NCBI GenBank assembly: GCA_910588955.1
Contig: CAJURQ010000019.1
Coordinates: forward strand, 1 to 63,355
DNA length: 63,355 bases
Direction of reading: 5' to 3'
DNA from: an uncultured Lachnospiraceae bacterium
GTDB taxonomy: Bacteria; Bacillota; Clostridia; Lachnospirales; Lachnospiraceae
The notes under the pieces are model-generated. The model did no database searches and was not told the DNA's origin. It saw nothing but the letters and a program-made list of their open reading frames with translations. Positions 8,109-15,946 of this stretch are shown in pieces (the first letter of the stretch is position 1; every line of letters begins with the position of its first letter). The position numbers and the translations under genes are program-made.

Positions 8109-9266
8109 TCAATAATTTACTGCGCTATCCAGTTTTCGGATTTCATCCTGTTTCAAATCGTCCAATACGTGCGTATAGGTATCGGCTGTTTCCTTTATGG
8201 TCGCATGACCTAAGAATTTCTGCATAACACGCACGTCCACATTATTTTCTGCCCCTCTGGTCGTGAAAGTATGACGCAGGCAATGAGGGTGGATGTCACT
8301 GACACCGATTTTCTCACAGATAGAATAACAGGTGCGCCGTATATTGTTCGGGTCAAGAGGTCTGCCTAACTGGGTACAGAAAACAAGGTCATTGTCCTCG
8401 TATGCGCTACTGGCTTTTTCCTTATTTTTCTCCTGTTGCTCCCAGACATCAGCAAGTACTTTGATAGCCGTATCATTGAGAGGGATTGTTCGCTCACTGG
8501 ACAGGGTTTTCGGTGTGCCAAATTCTAAGTGCCAATGTTCGTCTGCATTGTCAGGGTCTTTCACCTTGCGGAGGATTCTCCTGATGTGCAACTGGTTCTG
8601 CTCAAAGTCTATGTCCTGCCATTTCAGCCCCAACAATTCCCCAAGCCGCATACCTGTGCAGAGGTCGAAAATATAGACAACTCCCATATAGGTCACTTTC
8701 GCCTGTTCCACAAATGCGTTTTGCTGTTCCTGTGTTAAAACATTGATTTGCGGCTTTGTTGTTTTGGGAAGTTTTACCCTGTTAGCGGTGTTACGGACAA
8801 TCAAGCCGTCATCTACCGCTGTTTCTAAGGCGTTGCTTAACAGCTTGTAAACATCTATTACCGTAGATGGCGCTAACCCCTTATCGGACAGGCTGTTGAC
8901 AAATTTCTGAATGATGTCCTGTCGGAGTGCCTTTAGCTTATAGTGACCGATAGCTGGTTTGATGTGGTTTTTTACCTTTACCGTATAATTGATATAGGTA
9001 GTAGGCTTTACATACCGCTTTTTGTATTCGGACATATAATAGTCAAGCCATTCGGCAAGGGTCATTTCTGTAGGATTGGTGATAATGCCTTTTTGCAGAT
9101 TATTCAGCAAGTCGGTCATTTTGGCGGATACTTCCTGTCTGGTCTTTCCATACAGGGATTTACGCTGTTGCTTTCCGTCCGCTGAAATGCCAATCGTTAC
9201 ACGGGCTTCCCATGTGCCATCTTTGCGTTTGCGGATAGAGCCTTCATTTTGTCCCCGTTTTGCCAT
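8109..9266 (-). CDS. int: Tyrosine recombinase/integrase
   Basis: A 385-residue site-specific recombinase of the Tn916/phage integrase type, expected to integrate and excise this element. It has an N-terminal arm-binding domain (about 1-60), a SAM-like core-binding domain (about 68-165) and the catalytic domain with R207 (T-G-M-R-L-G-E), H328-x-x-R331, H354 (L-G-H) and the nucleophile Y364 (T-Y-T-H). All key residues are present, so it should be active. The ATG at 9266 was chosen over a TTG three codons upstream because GGAGG lies 10 nt before it. It starts 5 nt after the XRE gene and is presumably co-transcribed with it. Confidence 0.95.
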   Translation of the reverse strand: MAKRGQNEGSIRKRKDGTWEARVTIGISADGKQQRKSLYGKTRQEVSAKMTDLLNNLQKGIITNPTEMTLAEWLDYYMSEYKKRYVKPTTYINYTVKVKNHIKPAIGHYKLKALRQDIIQKFVNSLSDKGLAPSTVIDVYKLLSNALETAVDDGLIVRNTANRVKLPKTTKPQINVLTQEQQNAFVEQAKVTYMGVVYIFDLCTGMRLGELLGLKWQDIDFEQNQLHIRRILRKVKDPDNADEHWHLEFGTPKTLSSERTIPLNDTAIKVLADVWEQQEKNKEKASSAYEDNDLVFCTQLGRPLDPNNIRRTCYSICEKIGVSDIHPHCLRHTFTTRGAENNVDVRVMQKFLGHATIKETADTYTHVLDDLKQDEIRKLDSAVNY

Positions 9267-9271
9267 ATGAA

Positions 9272-10000
9272 TCAATCCTCCTTATCAAGCATTTCTTTAA
9301 ACTGTTCCTCAAATTCTGTCATCTTTAATGATTTTTTAGAGCCTGTACGTTGTCCTGCCCTGATACGCAAGGCTTTTTTAGCATTTACAGAAAAGGTAAG
9401 AACAGATGAAATACCAGCCCGTCTAATGTCATCTATTATACTGTATATATCATCAAAGCCGCTGATGTGCGCCAGTTTCACAGCTATATCATCTGCGGTT
9501 AAACCATTTGTGCTCACTTTTTCAGATAAATACTTTCCATATGACGTTGACATTTCAATATATTCTGCAAATGAATAGAACAACTGTCCCATGCACTCAA
9601 TAAGATTTCGCCGTTGAGGATTTCCGTTGTTAAGAGACAATGAATTTATGGTATTTGCTATGGAATCAGCTAAAAAGTCTCCTTCATCTTCTGCAACCAT
9701 ATCCAAAGAATGAAGTAAGCGATTTACGCTATCTCGCTTGGAATAGTCCGTAGATGATGGATTCATTTTTTCTGTCAGTCCGTAAAGGTAATCAGCGGTG
9801 CATCCGTAATATTTTGCAAGGTCAATGAGGATAGTCTGGTCGGGAAGATGCCTGCCGCTTTCGTAACTGCTTAAAGCCTGTTTGGTAATACCGATTTCGT
9901 CAGCAACATCTTTTTGCCCTAAATCTGTTTTTGCCTTGCGGAGTTCTTTTAACCGTTGTCCTACTATGCTTGCTAAATCTTCTTTAGAAGTTTTTCCCAT
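9272..10000 (-). CDS. XRE-family transcriptional regulator of the element
   Basis: A 242-residue protein with an N-terminal Cro/CI-type helix-turn-helix (about residues 10-65, with G-I-T-K-Q-A-L-S-S-Y-E-S-G as the recognition region) and a C-terminal domain without clear enzymatic motifs. It is read divergently from the excisionase-like gene across a 190-nt control region containing two face-to-face promoters, and is co-directional with int. That arrangement suggests the repressor or switch that decides between integrated and excised states. There is no RecA-type autocleavage signature, so how it would sense induction is unknown. Confidence 0.85.
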   Translation of the reverse strand: MGKTSKEDLASIVGQRLKELRKAKTDLGQKDVADEIGITKQALSSYESGRHLPDQTILIDLAKYYGCTADYLYGLTEKMNPSSTDYSKRDSVNRLLHSLDMVAEDEGDFLADSIANTINSLSLNNGNPQRRNLIECMGQLFYSFAEYIEMSTSYGKYLSEKVSTNGLTADDIAVKLAHISGFDDIYSIIDDIRRAGISSVLTFSVNAKKALRIRAGQRTGSKKSLKMTEFEEQFKEMLDKED

Positions 10001-10032
10001 GTTATTTGTATCTCCTTTCCGATGATATTGCT

Positions 10033-10061
10033 ATTATACTCCTTTTTATTCAAAAAGTAAA
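10033..10061 (-). promoter_or_regulatory. Promoter for the XRE-int operon
   Basis: Read on the minus strand, TTTACT (10061-10056) and TATAAT (10038-10033) are 17 nt apart, directly upstream of the XRE regulator gene. Confidence 0.65.
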
Positions 10062-10105
10062 TAGTATAAAGATTATTTCCTGATTAAGAAAAAATAAAAA
10101 GTCCA

Positions 10106-10134
10106 TTGACAGGTAGCGGCTCATGTGTTATACT
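10106..10134 (+). promoter_or_regulatory. Promoter for the excisionase-like operon
   Basis: TTGACA (10106-10111), 17 nt, TATACT (10129-10134). This is near-consensus, facing right, about 60 nt before the excisionase-like gene. It is divergent from the XRE promoter, so a single regulator could control both. Confidence 0.8.
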
Positions 10135-10193
10135 GTCAATAGAAACACGATTCAGACAAGAATAGGAAATAATAAAGAGAGGAGAACGATGTG

Positions 10194-10424
10194 ATGAACT
10201 ACTGTTCCGAAGAAGATTTACCAATCATTATGCAGGCAAAACATGTTCAGTCGGTTTTGGGGATTTCTAAAGGGAAAACGTATGAACTTATGAATTCCAG
10301 TGATTTCCCTACGATTTATCTCAACAAACGTATGGTTGTGCCAAAAGACAAGTTTTTTGAGTGGCTGAATCAAGACAAACGCAAAATCAAAAGGAGGGCA
10401 ATTTATGTGTCAAGAAAAGGTTGA
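10194..10424 (+). CDS. Excisionase-like helix-turn-helix protein
   Basis: A 76-residue DNA-binding protein of the excisionase/MerR-like winged-helix family. The sequence runs A-K-H-V-Q-S-V-L-G-I-S-K-G-K-T-Y-E-L-M as the helix-turn-helix, then R-M-V-V-P-K-D-K-F-F-E-W-L as the typical wing and C-terminal pattern. Proteins of this size opposite an integrase and repressor normally act as recombination directionality factors. A GTG at 10191 or ATG at 10194 could start it; GAGGAG lies 9 nt before the ATG. Its 3' end overlaps the next gene by 20 nt, so the two are translated from one message. Confidence 0.8.
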   Translation: MNYCSEEDLPIIMQAKHVQSVLGISKGKTYELMNSSDFPTIYLNKRMVVPKDKFFEWLNQDKRKIKRRAIYVSRKG

Positions 10425-10977
10425 AAATAAGATTAAGTTTAGCGGCTCATGTATGGATGTAAACACGGGTGCGGAAGTGATTTTTGGAGGATACCGTGAA
10501 GGGGACAACTTATTGCTGGAAGCTAAATGTATATCGGATATCTTAAAGAAACAAGCGGTTCTGGGGCAGAAGGCGCAACAATTTCTGGGTGCAGTCAGGT
10601 CTGCACTCAAAAAATGTAAGTATCTATCTCTGCTTTCAAGCCCTGAACAGAATGTAAGCTTGTTCTGTGAAATCAGAAGAAAATGTGACGGCGTTAAAAT
10701 TGGTTATGTAGAGGATACGGATTATTTACTGGACTGTGAGTATTTTTACATGCAGATTTTTAAACCTCCTGTAGAATCTCTTCCTCCTGCTGGAACTTTC
10801 TTATTCCCACCAAGTGAGCTTGCATATTATTCAGAATTGTTCCAGTTGGGAGTGCTGAAACCTTATAAGAATGATTCCTCAAAGGAGTTCTATATGATTG
10901 AAGACTTTGACAAGCGGTATATTCGTGTTTCCAATGCTCTTGTAAATTTTGATATTACTAAATCAGAAATTCTGTAA
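10405..10977 (+). CDS. Unrecognised element protein downstream of the excisionase
   Basis: A 190-residue protein that I do not recognise. It begins inside the excisionase-like gene after AAAAGGAGG and is therefore co-translated with it. It is soluble, with no signal peptide or membrane segment, and has scattered cysteines (C2, C17, C38) without a metal-binding pattern. It ends at a strong bidirectional terminator. Its position suggests a role in element excision or replication, but there is no motif to support any activity. Confidence 0.7.
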   Translation: MCQEKVENKIKFSGSCMDVNTGAEVIFGGYREGDNLLLEAKCISDILKKQAVLGQKAQQFLGAVRSALKKCKYLSLLSSPEQNVSLFCEIRRKCDGVKIGYVEDTDYLLDCEYFYMQIFKPPVESLPPAGTFLFPPSELAYYSELFQLGVLKPYKNDSSKEFYMIEDFDKRYIRVSNALVNFDITKSEIL

Positions 10978-10984
10978 ATAAAGC

Positions 10985-11019
10985 ATAGCCATAGAAACTG
11001 TTATGGTTTCTATGGCTAT
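10985..11019. terminator. Bidirectional terminator between converging element operons
   Basis: A perfect 14-bp stem (10985-10998 with 11006-11019) around a 7-nt loop lies between two converging transcripts. T-runs are present on the plus-strand side (11030-11036). Confidence 0.85.
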
Positions 11020-11023
11020 TATG

Positions 11024-11305
11024 TTACCCTTTTTTCAAAATTCCCTCGTCAAGCAGACTGGATACCCGTGTAAACTCTTCTTTTGGGTCATGCACATAAT
11101 ATCCACAAGGAGCAGGGGGAGGCACTATATCTTCCCATATACATTCAACGCCCATTCCCTGTAAAGAGCCGAAAAGATAGGGGCAGTCGTCACAACCTTT
11201 ATATTCTGGAGCCACTTTCCGCACTTTATCCTGTCGCTTACAGAAAATTTGTCCGTTTCTGTCCATATAATTAAAATGATTGACCATTTCCAGACTGGCA
11301 GACAT
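11024..11305 (-). CDS. Small cysteine-rich element protein
   Basis: A 93-residue protein of unknown function. Several cysteines are visible: F-C-K-R, then C-D-D-C-P-Y, then V-E-C and P-C-G-Y. The C-x-x-C-P pattern could bind metal, but the spacing does not match a zinc ribbon I recognise. It is the last gene of the minus-strand cargo operon, 2 nt downstream of the lipoprotein gene. Confidence 0.65.
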   Translation of the reverse strand: MSASLEMVNHFNYMDRNGQIFCKRQDKVRKVAPEYKGCDDCPYLFGSLQGMGVECIWEDIVPPPAPCGYYVHDPKEEFTRVSSLLDEGILKKG

Positions 11306-11307
11306 TT

Positions 11308-12201
11308 TTATTCCCCCTCTCCATCAGTATATACATCGGGCAGTTGGATATATGTGCCGTCATATCTCCAAGATTCTGTAGAAGTGATGATTAGTTCATT
11401 ATCTTGAATAATGGCAGATGTATATACTCTGTCCTCAAATTCCCTGTTGATAAATTCCCATCCGGTATCTGCGCCGTTCCTGTCGAAAACAAAGGTTTCT
11501 GCTTCTGGCTCAAAGTACAGTACCAGTGAACCGTTCTGGGTTTCTGCAAATACAAAAGTGTCTGTTTCAAAGCACTGGTATCTGCCATAGGTGGTGTAAT
11601 CACCGTCCGTATAGAAATCATCAGGCTGTTTATCTTCTGATGGGGTGGCAGATAATTCAGGCTCTTGTGTAGCTTGGGGCTGTTCTTCCTGTGTGACCTC
11701 TGGTTGTTCTGTGTTTTGTTCTATTTCCTGTTCTGTCTCATGCTGTAAAACTTGGTCATACACTCCCGAAACTATAGGAGAACCACCGTATTTAGAATCC
11801 GTATAAATAACACACTGGTCATCATCTGGGTTATACAATAGTATTGTGTTAGTATCTGACTCTACCTGAAACTGAATGTGGTTATCATCATAGATGGTAT
11901 AATTATCAGTAGTATTTGGTATTATTCCAATACATGACTCCATAGACAAATCGCCATTGGGGATGCCGCTTACCACCATAAAAAGACTGTTTTCTATCTC
12001 TTTTATCCAGAAGTACATGCCTGCCGTTGGCTCTTTATACAACTTGTTTTTCCACCAGTTATCAGATACAGTTAGCTCACTATTTTTTGTGGCAGGTGCT
12101 TCTGTTACCTGACTTTCTATAGATGTCGTTACCTGATTGTTTCCACAGCCTGAGAGAAGTGCTGTTGCTATCAAGGTTACTGCGATAAATCTTCGCTTCA
12201 T
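11308..12201 (-). CDS. Predicted lipoprotein of the element cargo operon
   Basis: A 297-residue exported lipoprotein. The signal peptide M-K-R-R-F-I-A-V-T-L-I-A-T ends in the lipobox L-L-S-G-C, so the mature protein would be anchored through C19. A first domain of about 130 residues is followed by a Glu/Gln/Thr-rich linker (about 150-195) and a C-terminal domain rich in beta strands. The start at 12201 was chosen because AGGAGA precedes it and the signal peptide follows; a longer frame upstream overlaps the neighbouring gene. Function is unknown. Surface lipoproteins on integrative elements may act in exclusion or host interaction, which is inference. Confidence 0.8.
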   Translation of the reverse strand: MKRRFIAVTLIATALLSGCGNNQVTTSIESQVTEAPATKNSELTVSDNWWKNKLYKEPTAGMYFWIKEIENSLFMVVSGIPNGDLSMESCIGIIPNTTDNYTIYDDNHIQFQVESDTNTILLYNPDDDQCVIYTDSKYGGSPIVSGVYDQVLQHETEQEIEQNTEQPEVTQEEQPQATQEPELSATPSEDKQPDDFYTDGDYTTYGRYQCFETDTFVFAETQNGSLVLYFEPEAETFVFDRNGADTGWEFINREFEDRVYTSAIIQDNELIITSTESWRYDGTYIQLPDVYTDGEGE

Positions 12202-12205
12202 AAGA

Positions 12206-12478
12206 TTATCTCCTATTTTTGTGTTTCTCTTCAATTTCCCTATTCCGCTTGATAGTTCTGATAGCTTCATCAATAAACTGTTCCGTTCTGCGTTCCCCAT
12301 AGTATTTATAGGGGTCTACCGCTTTTTGCGTTTTTTCGTCCATCCACGGATTAACTATGTAATAATCCTTATGGGTAAACTTCACCATATCAGCTGTAGC
12401 AGTTCCAGAATTGTCATGCCACATAGCGTCCATCTGCTGCCATGCGAACTCCTTCACCTGTTCAATCGTTATTTTCAT
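12206..12478 (-). CDS. Small hypothetical protein
   Basis: A 90-residue basic, soluble protein with no recognised domain. It contains an aromatic-rich middle (D-Y-Y-I-V-N-P-W and P-Y-K-Y-Y-G-E-R-R) and a charged helical C-terminus. It lies 4 nt upstream of the lipoprotein gene and 17 nt downstream of the 47-residue frame, so it belongs to the same operon. Confidence 0.6.
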   Translation of the reverse strand: MKITIEQVKEFAWQQMDAMWHDNSGTATADMVKFTHKDYYIVNPWMDEKTQKAVDPYKYYGERRTEQFIDEAIRTIKRNREIEEKHKNRR

Positions 12479-12495
12479 AGTTCATCACCCCGATT

Positions 12496-12639
12496 TTAAT
12501 CATCTTCAAAATAGCCATATTCAACGTCCTGTTCTATCAATTCTTCCTCTGGTATTTCTGCTACATCTTCCAGAGCCTTATCCATAGCGTCTGCCATTTC
12601 TTCAACAGTCATAGTTTCAAAAGGATATTTCTTTTCCAT
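12496..12639 (-). CDS. 47-residue acidic peptide
   Basis: A short frame starting M-E-K-K-Y-P-F-E and ending Y-F-E-D-D. It is strongly acidic and helical, and lies between the Nmad3 gene and the 90-residue gene on the same strand. Its reading frame is open over the full gap between neighbours. Acidic miniproteins of this kind can be antitoxin- or inhibitor-like, but no homology is recognised. Confidence 0.5.
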   Translation of the reverse strand: MEKKYPFETMTVEEMADAMDKALEDVAEIPEEELIEQDVEYGYFEDD

Positions 12640-12684
12640 ATTGTGTTGCTTCCTTTGCGTTTAGTGCGTGATTTCCATTCCATA

Positions 12685-13509
12685 TCATAGAGTTTTTGGC
12701 ATACTGTTCTGTATCAATCTGTCCACCCATTCACATAAATTCCGTTCTTGTTTCGGGGTAGAAGCACTTACAACAAATTCCTGTCCTCTGCAAGCAGAAT
12801 TTAATTCTGTATATCCGTCCTTTAGTGTAGGGCGGTTATCGCCTTGCCATGAAATAGATATGTCACCTTTACCAAAGAACGCAGGCAAAGCCCATAGCCG
12901 CCGATTGTCCTGACCCCTCTTTGTAAGTACCAGTGAATCATCATACTGGAATGTGCCGTATGTATCGGGCAGATATAAACGGTTATTCGGGCGGTCTGGG
13001 TTTATGCCGTGTGGGTGCCAGGAATAACGCTCAATTTCCTGTTTCTCCCTCAATATTTCTCCCACTTTCATATAGCCGTAGATGATGTGGACAATAGGTG
13101 CGTTACGGTCAAAACACAGCGTTTTATCGGTCTGATATATCGTTTTTTGAAACATTCCGTAGAATAAAAATATATCGCCCACGCCTACGCCCAATTTATC
13201 CAGATGTACAGCAGATACGCCATGTTGTCCGAATGCGGGTTTCCATTCATCTGTTGCCGTTCTGCCCTCTATATCCTCGTATATGTCGGGGTCAAGGTGA
13301 CAGGTCTGGTTTTTGCCAAAATCAAATTTAGGGCCTAGCTGACTGATGATTTTCTCTAAACCTTGCCCCTTATAAGTCAAAGCCTTGTATGCCGTTCCTA
13401 TCGTTTTATCTGGAATAGGGAGTGAAAACAGCGTACCGTCTGGCAAAATAGGGCTTGCCATACCCCCTGATTTACTATCCATGCCTTTTCTGCTCAATAT
13501 CACTTTCAT
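12685..13509 (-). CDS. Nmad3-like (nucleotide modification associated domain 3) protein
   Basis: A 274-residue protein whose N-terminus (M-K-V-I-L-S-R-K-G-M-D-S, then G-G-M-A-S-P-I-L-P-D-G-T) matches my recollection of the Nmad3 family, predicted by comparative genomics to act with modified DNA bases. Further family-like blocks are H-L-D-P-D near residue 90, G-D-I-F-L-F-Y-G near 128 and H-P-H-G near 180. The start at 13509 follows GGAGG by 9 nt; longer upstream frames lack a ribosome site. It is the first gene of a five-gene minus-strand operon. No base-modifying enzyme is next to it, so a role in recognising or completing host or phage modifications is speculative. Confidence 0.75.
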   Translation of the reverse strand: MKVILSRKGMDSKSGGMASPILPDGTLFSLPIPDKTIGTAYKALTYKGQGLEKIISQLGPKFDFGKNQTCHLDPDIYEDIEGRTATDEWKPAFGQHGVSAVHLDKLGVGVGDIFLFYGMFQKTIYQTDKTLCFDRNAPIVHIIYGYMKVGEILREKQEIERYSWHPHGINPDRPNNRLYLPDTYGTFQYDDSLVLTKRGQDNRRLWALPAFFGKGDISISWQGDNRPTLKDGYTELNSACRGQEFVVSASTPKQERNLCEWVDRLIQNSMPKTL

Positions 13510-13658
13510 AATGCCATGCCTCCTACTAAGCACCATCTTAGCACATAGCACAGCAAAAAGCAACTAACAGCATATATAAATAACGCAACCTGCGGATTAT
13601 CTAAGACATAAGCAATTAGTATCATTTACATATACTATTTGCATTGGAGGGAAACCGC

Positions 13659-13991
13659 ATGGAGCAACAGGCATTAGGAAAGCGTATTCGTGAGGAACGG
13701 CTAAAGCTGAACCTGACACAGGAAAGACTGGCAGAAGATGTAAACCTTTCAACCGCCTATATCGGGCAGATTGAGCGTGGGGAACGCAGCTTAACATTAG
13801 AAAATCTGGCAGCAGTTGCTAAGCGTCTGGGCGTTACCATAGATTATCTGTTGTCTGATTCCATCGTTTCTGACAGTGACGGTCAATATCGGCTATGGTG
13901 TCAACTGATGAATGGCAGGACAGAGGAACAAAAAGCCCTGGCAATCAATATGGTAAAACTCATGTTTGGCTATCTGGACGAAAATTCCTGA
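13659..13991 (+). CDS. XRE-family transcriptional regulator
   Basis: A 110-residue repressor-like protein. The Cro/CI helix-turn-helix covers residues about 8-65 (L-T-Q-E-R-L-A-E-D-V-N-L-S and Y-I-G-Q-I-E-R-G-E-R-S) and a short helical tail follows. GGAGG precedes the ATG by 9 nt; an upstream TTG would remove that site. It is divergent from the Nmad3 operon, with 149 nt between them, so it may regulate that operon, itself, or both. It is terminated by a strong hairpin. Confidence 0.85.
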   Translation: MEQQALGKRIREERLKLNLTQERLAEDVNLSTAYIGQIERGERSLTLENLAAVAKRLGVTIDYLLSDSIVSDSDGQYRLWCQLMNGRTEEQKALAINMVKLMFGYLDENS

Positions 13992-14002
13992 ATGATACAG
14001 TG

Positions 14003-14040
14003 ATGGGGAAGATACCCTTTAACAGAGAATCTTCCCCATT
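14003..14040 (+). terminator. Terminator after the second XRE gene
   Basis: An 11-bp perfect stem (ATGGGGAAGAT at 14003-14013 with its complement at 14029-14039) is followed by TTTTAAAT. Confidence 0.8.
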
Positions 14041-14345
14041 TTAAATGACCAGAAATCACCGCTAACGCATTTTAACCGCTTGACTGAGAATAACCCCACC
14101 TACCGCCGAATGAGCCTTAAAACGCAATTTTAGGGCTGTTTCAATCGGTGAAAAGCGACCTATTCGCTTACAAGCCTTATAAAAGTCCTATTTCCGTCCT
14201 ACAAAGTCTGATAGAAAATCCATATGGCTGAAATGCTGTTCCTCAATCGCTTACAAGACAGATTCCTTACAGCGGTTCACATATCCTTTTATTCTGCATT
14301 CCGCTTACAAACCGCCTAAAATCCTTGCCCCTTTGACTGGTATAG
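14041..14345. other. Non-coding element region with CGCTTACAA repeats
   Basis: No credible gene lies in this gap. CGCTTACAA occurs three times (14165-14173, 14248-14256, 14302-14310), and a near copy CCCTTACAA lies at 14386-14394 inside the next gene. Spacings are 83, 54 and 84 nt. With an AT-rich stretch and a Rep gene nearby, iterons or an accessory origin are possible; this is inference. Confidence 0.45.
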
Positions 14346-14573
14346 TTATAAGCATTTCAGCATAAATCGTATTCCCTCGCTGAATCCCTTACAAAATCCC
14401 TCTTTTTCCAGCTCATTATAGAAACGGTTCAATTCTTCTTCAATCTGTAGGTATTCTTCACCAGAGATAAGAGCAGACAACCTTGTATAAAGCTGTTTTT
14501 CCATCAACTCAATTTCTGTCGCCTTTTCCGTAACAGTATGGGCGTAAATCATATCTGTGATAAATCGTTCCAT
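14346..14573 (-). CDS. Small DUF6809-like protein
   Basis: A 75-residue, mostly helical protein resembling small proteins that often accompany Rep or conjugation genes in clostridial elements (I believe DUF6809). It has E-E-Y-L-Q-I-E-E-E-L-N-R-F-Y in the middle and ends in G-F-S-E-G-I-R-F-M-L. It lies 155 nt downstream of the Rep gene on the same strand and is separated from it by an AT-rich repeat region. Function is unknown. Confidence 0.6.
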   Translation of the reverse strand: MERFITDMIYAHTVTEKATEIELMEKQLYTRLSALISGEEYLQIEEELNRFYNELEKEGFCKGFSEGIRFMLKCL

Positions 14574-14589
14574 GGCACAACCCCCTTGC

Positions 14590-14727
14590 CTGTAAAATTA
14601 TTTTAAACTTGGTTCCTATCAATCTGTCTGAACGAAAACAGTGTTTCCAGTCTACTTTAAAATAAGTTTAAAACCATTTTCGCCCATAAACTTCATTTAA
14701 AATAAAACCTCAAGTTTAAAATAAATT
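14590..14727. repeat. AT-rich region with TTTAAAATAA repeats
   Basis: TTTAAAA or TTTAAAC motifs occur at least five times in about 130 nt, ending in a self-complementary run (AAAATAAATTTTATTTT, about 14713-14732) against the Rep stop codon. It could be a transcription terminator for rep and/or a DNA unwinding region. Confidence 0.5.
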
Positions 14728-15810
14728 TTATTTTCGGTGCTTTGTTTTCAGCACGATATACCTTTCATCGCCAGATAGGCGGCTTAACGGCTCATAGGAG
14801 CAGACAGGCTTTTCCTCACAGACAAGATAGCTTTCCAACGTCTGGTACTCCTGTTCGGTATAGGCTTCTGTATTCAGTTCTTTTACATTATAGAATACGC
14901 CATAGCCTTGTATCTGGCGGATATGGGAGAGGGCAGAATACAAAGTCTTGAAGTTGTCATACCGCATACGACTGTTATCCTCGGAGTACATCTTAGTCAT
15001 ATACCCAAACAGTTTCTTATAGTCCTCTGACTGAAATTTATCCACGATACAGCTATACCGCTGGAGAGAGTTGTTCTCACCTAAGATATTATCAAAGGTA
15101 AGCCGCTTTCCATTGACTAAGAGCCACCATATCCTCTGGATAATGGCTTCAAAATCAGAAAACAGGCGGTTTCCAGTACCAGAAAATTGATTAGCAATAT
15201 GCTTCTCCCCAATTCCGTTGTTCCCCAAAACAACGGCTACATGAAAGTGAGGGTGGTAGACATCTTCTCTGTATGTGACTTCTAAGGAACGGATACAGCC
15301 TTGAAATCCATACTGCAAAAGGTCTACTCCCTTCACTTTTTTGTTGCCGTTTAGATACGTTACGAGAGTTTTAAAGCAGTAAGCCATATGTTGTATGGTT
15401 TCCCTCAATTCTTCACCATTACAGTCTGGAACGGTCAAAACCATATGATACAGAGAATCCTTATATTGTTCCATATAGGGCAGAAAACGGTTTTGCAGTA
15501 ACATTTTCTTCACCTGATTACAATTACTGCAAAATTTATCCTTACATAAAAAGGTTCGCAGTAACACTCTTACATGACTGGCTTCATAGGTTTCCATAGA
15601 CCAAAATCTGTTACAATTCTCCAAACGGTTCTTTCGTTCTCTGATTACATGGGCTTCATAAGGCGACAGGCGTTTTTTTACAATGCCATTTGCGAGTAGT
15701 TTCAGATAGTTCATAACCATTTCGTCATTCCGCCTTACGTTTCCATGTACTTTTCCCATATGACGCTGTGTTACTTCCTTTACAACAGGCGTATGTTCCA
15801 TATTTCCCAT
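14728..15810 (-). CDS. rep: Rolling-circle replication initiator (Rep_1-like)
   Basis: A 360-residue HUH endonuclease of the pUB110/pC194-type Rep family, which nicks a double-strand origin and starts rolling-circle replication. Visible are a Cys motif C89-K-D-K-F-C94-S-N-C97 that probably binds zinc, the HUH motif H186-P-H-F-H190, and the tyrosine motif region Y264-K-K-L-F-G-Y270-x-x-K273. In integrative mobilisable elements such proteins can also serve replication or transfer after excision. GGGGGG lies 8 nt before the ATG. It is the rightmost gene of the element, reading inward; the large hairpin upstream of its start could be its nick-site region. Confidence 0.88.
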   Translation of the reverse strand: MGNMEHTPVVKEVTQRHMGKVHGNVRRNDEMVMNYLKLLANGIVKKRLSPYEAHVIRERKNRLENCNRFWSMETYEASHVRVLLRTFLCKDKFCSNCNQVKKMLLQNRFLPYMEQYKDSLYHMVLTVPDCNGEELRETIQHMAYCFKTLVTYLNGNKKVKGVDLLQYGFQGCIRSLEVTYREDVYHPHFHVAVVLGNNGIGEKHIANQFSGTGNRLFSDFEAIIQRIWWLLVNGKRLTFDNILGENNSLQRYSCIVDKFQSEDYKKLFGYMTKMYSEDNSRMRYDNFKTLYSALSHIRQIQGYGVFYNVKELNTEAYTEQEYQTLESYLVCEEKPVCSYEPLSRLSGDERYIVLKTKHRK

Positions 15811-15893
15811 GTTTACAATCCCCCCGTTCCCTTTTTTCTATATCCTTTTTGTTTTAGTACGCTTAACTCTAATAGAGAATAGATAATTATTAT

Positions 15894-15946
15894 AGGGGTT
15901 CGCCGCCTGTAATTAACAAGGTTTCCCAAACAGGCTTTGAACCCCT
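15894..15946. other. Large two-stage hairpin at the right end of the element
   Basis: AGGGGTTC (15894-15901) pairs with GAACCCCT (15939-15946), and GCCTGT (15905-15910) with ACAGGC (15930-15935), leaving a 19-nt loop and a symmetric 3x3 internal loop. The outer arm overlaps the first ACCCCTACC repeat. Position upstream of rep and at the element edge suits a double-strand origin, a single-strand origin or an integrase-bound end. Confidence 0.6.

Noticed and set aside
12685..13563. Longer start for the Nmad3-like gene
   Set aside because: The extra residues do not look like the family and have no ribosome site; GGAGG is placed for 13509.
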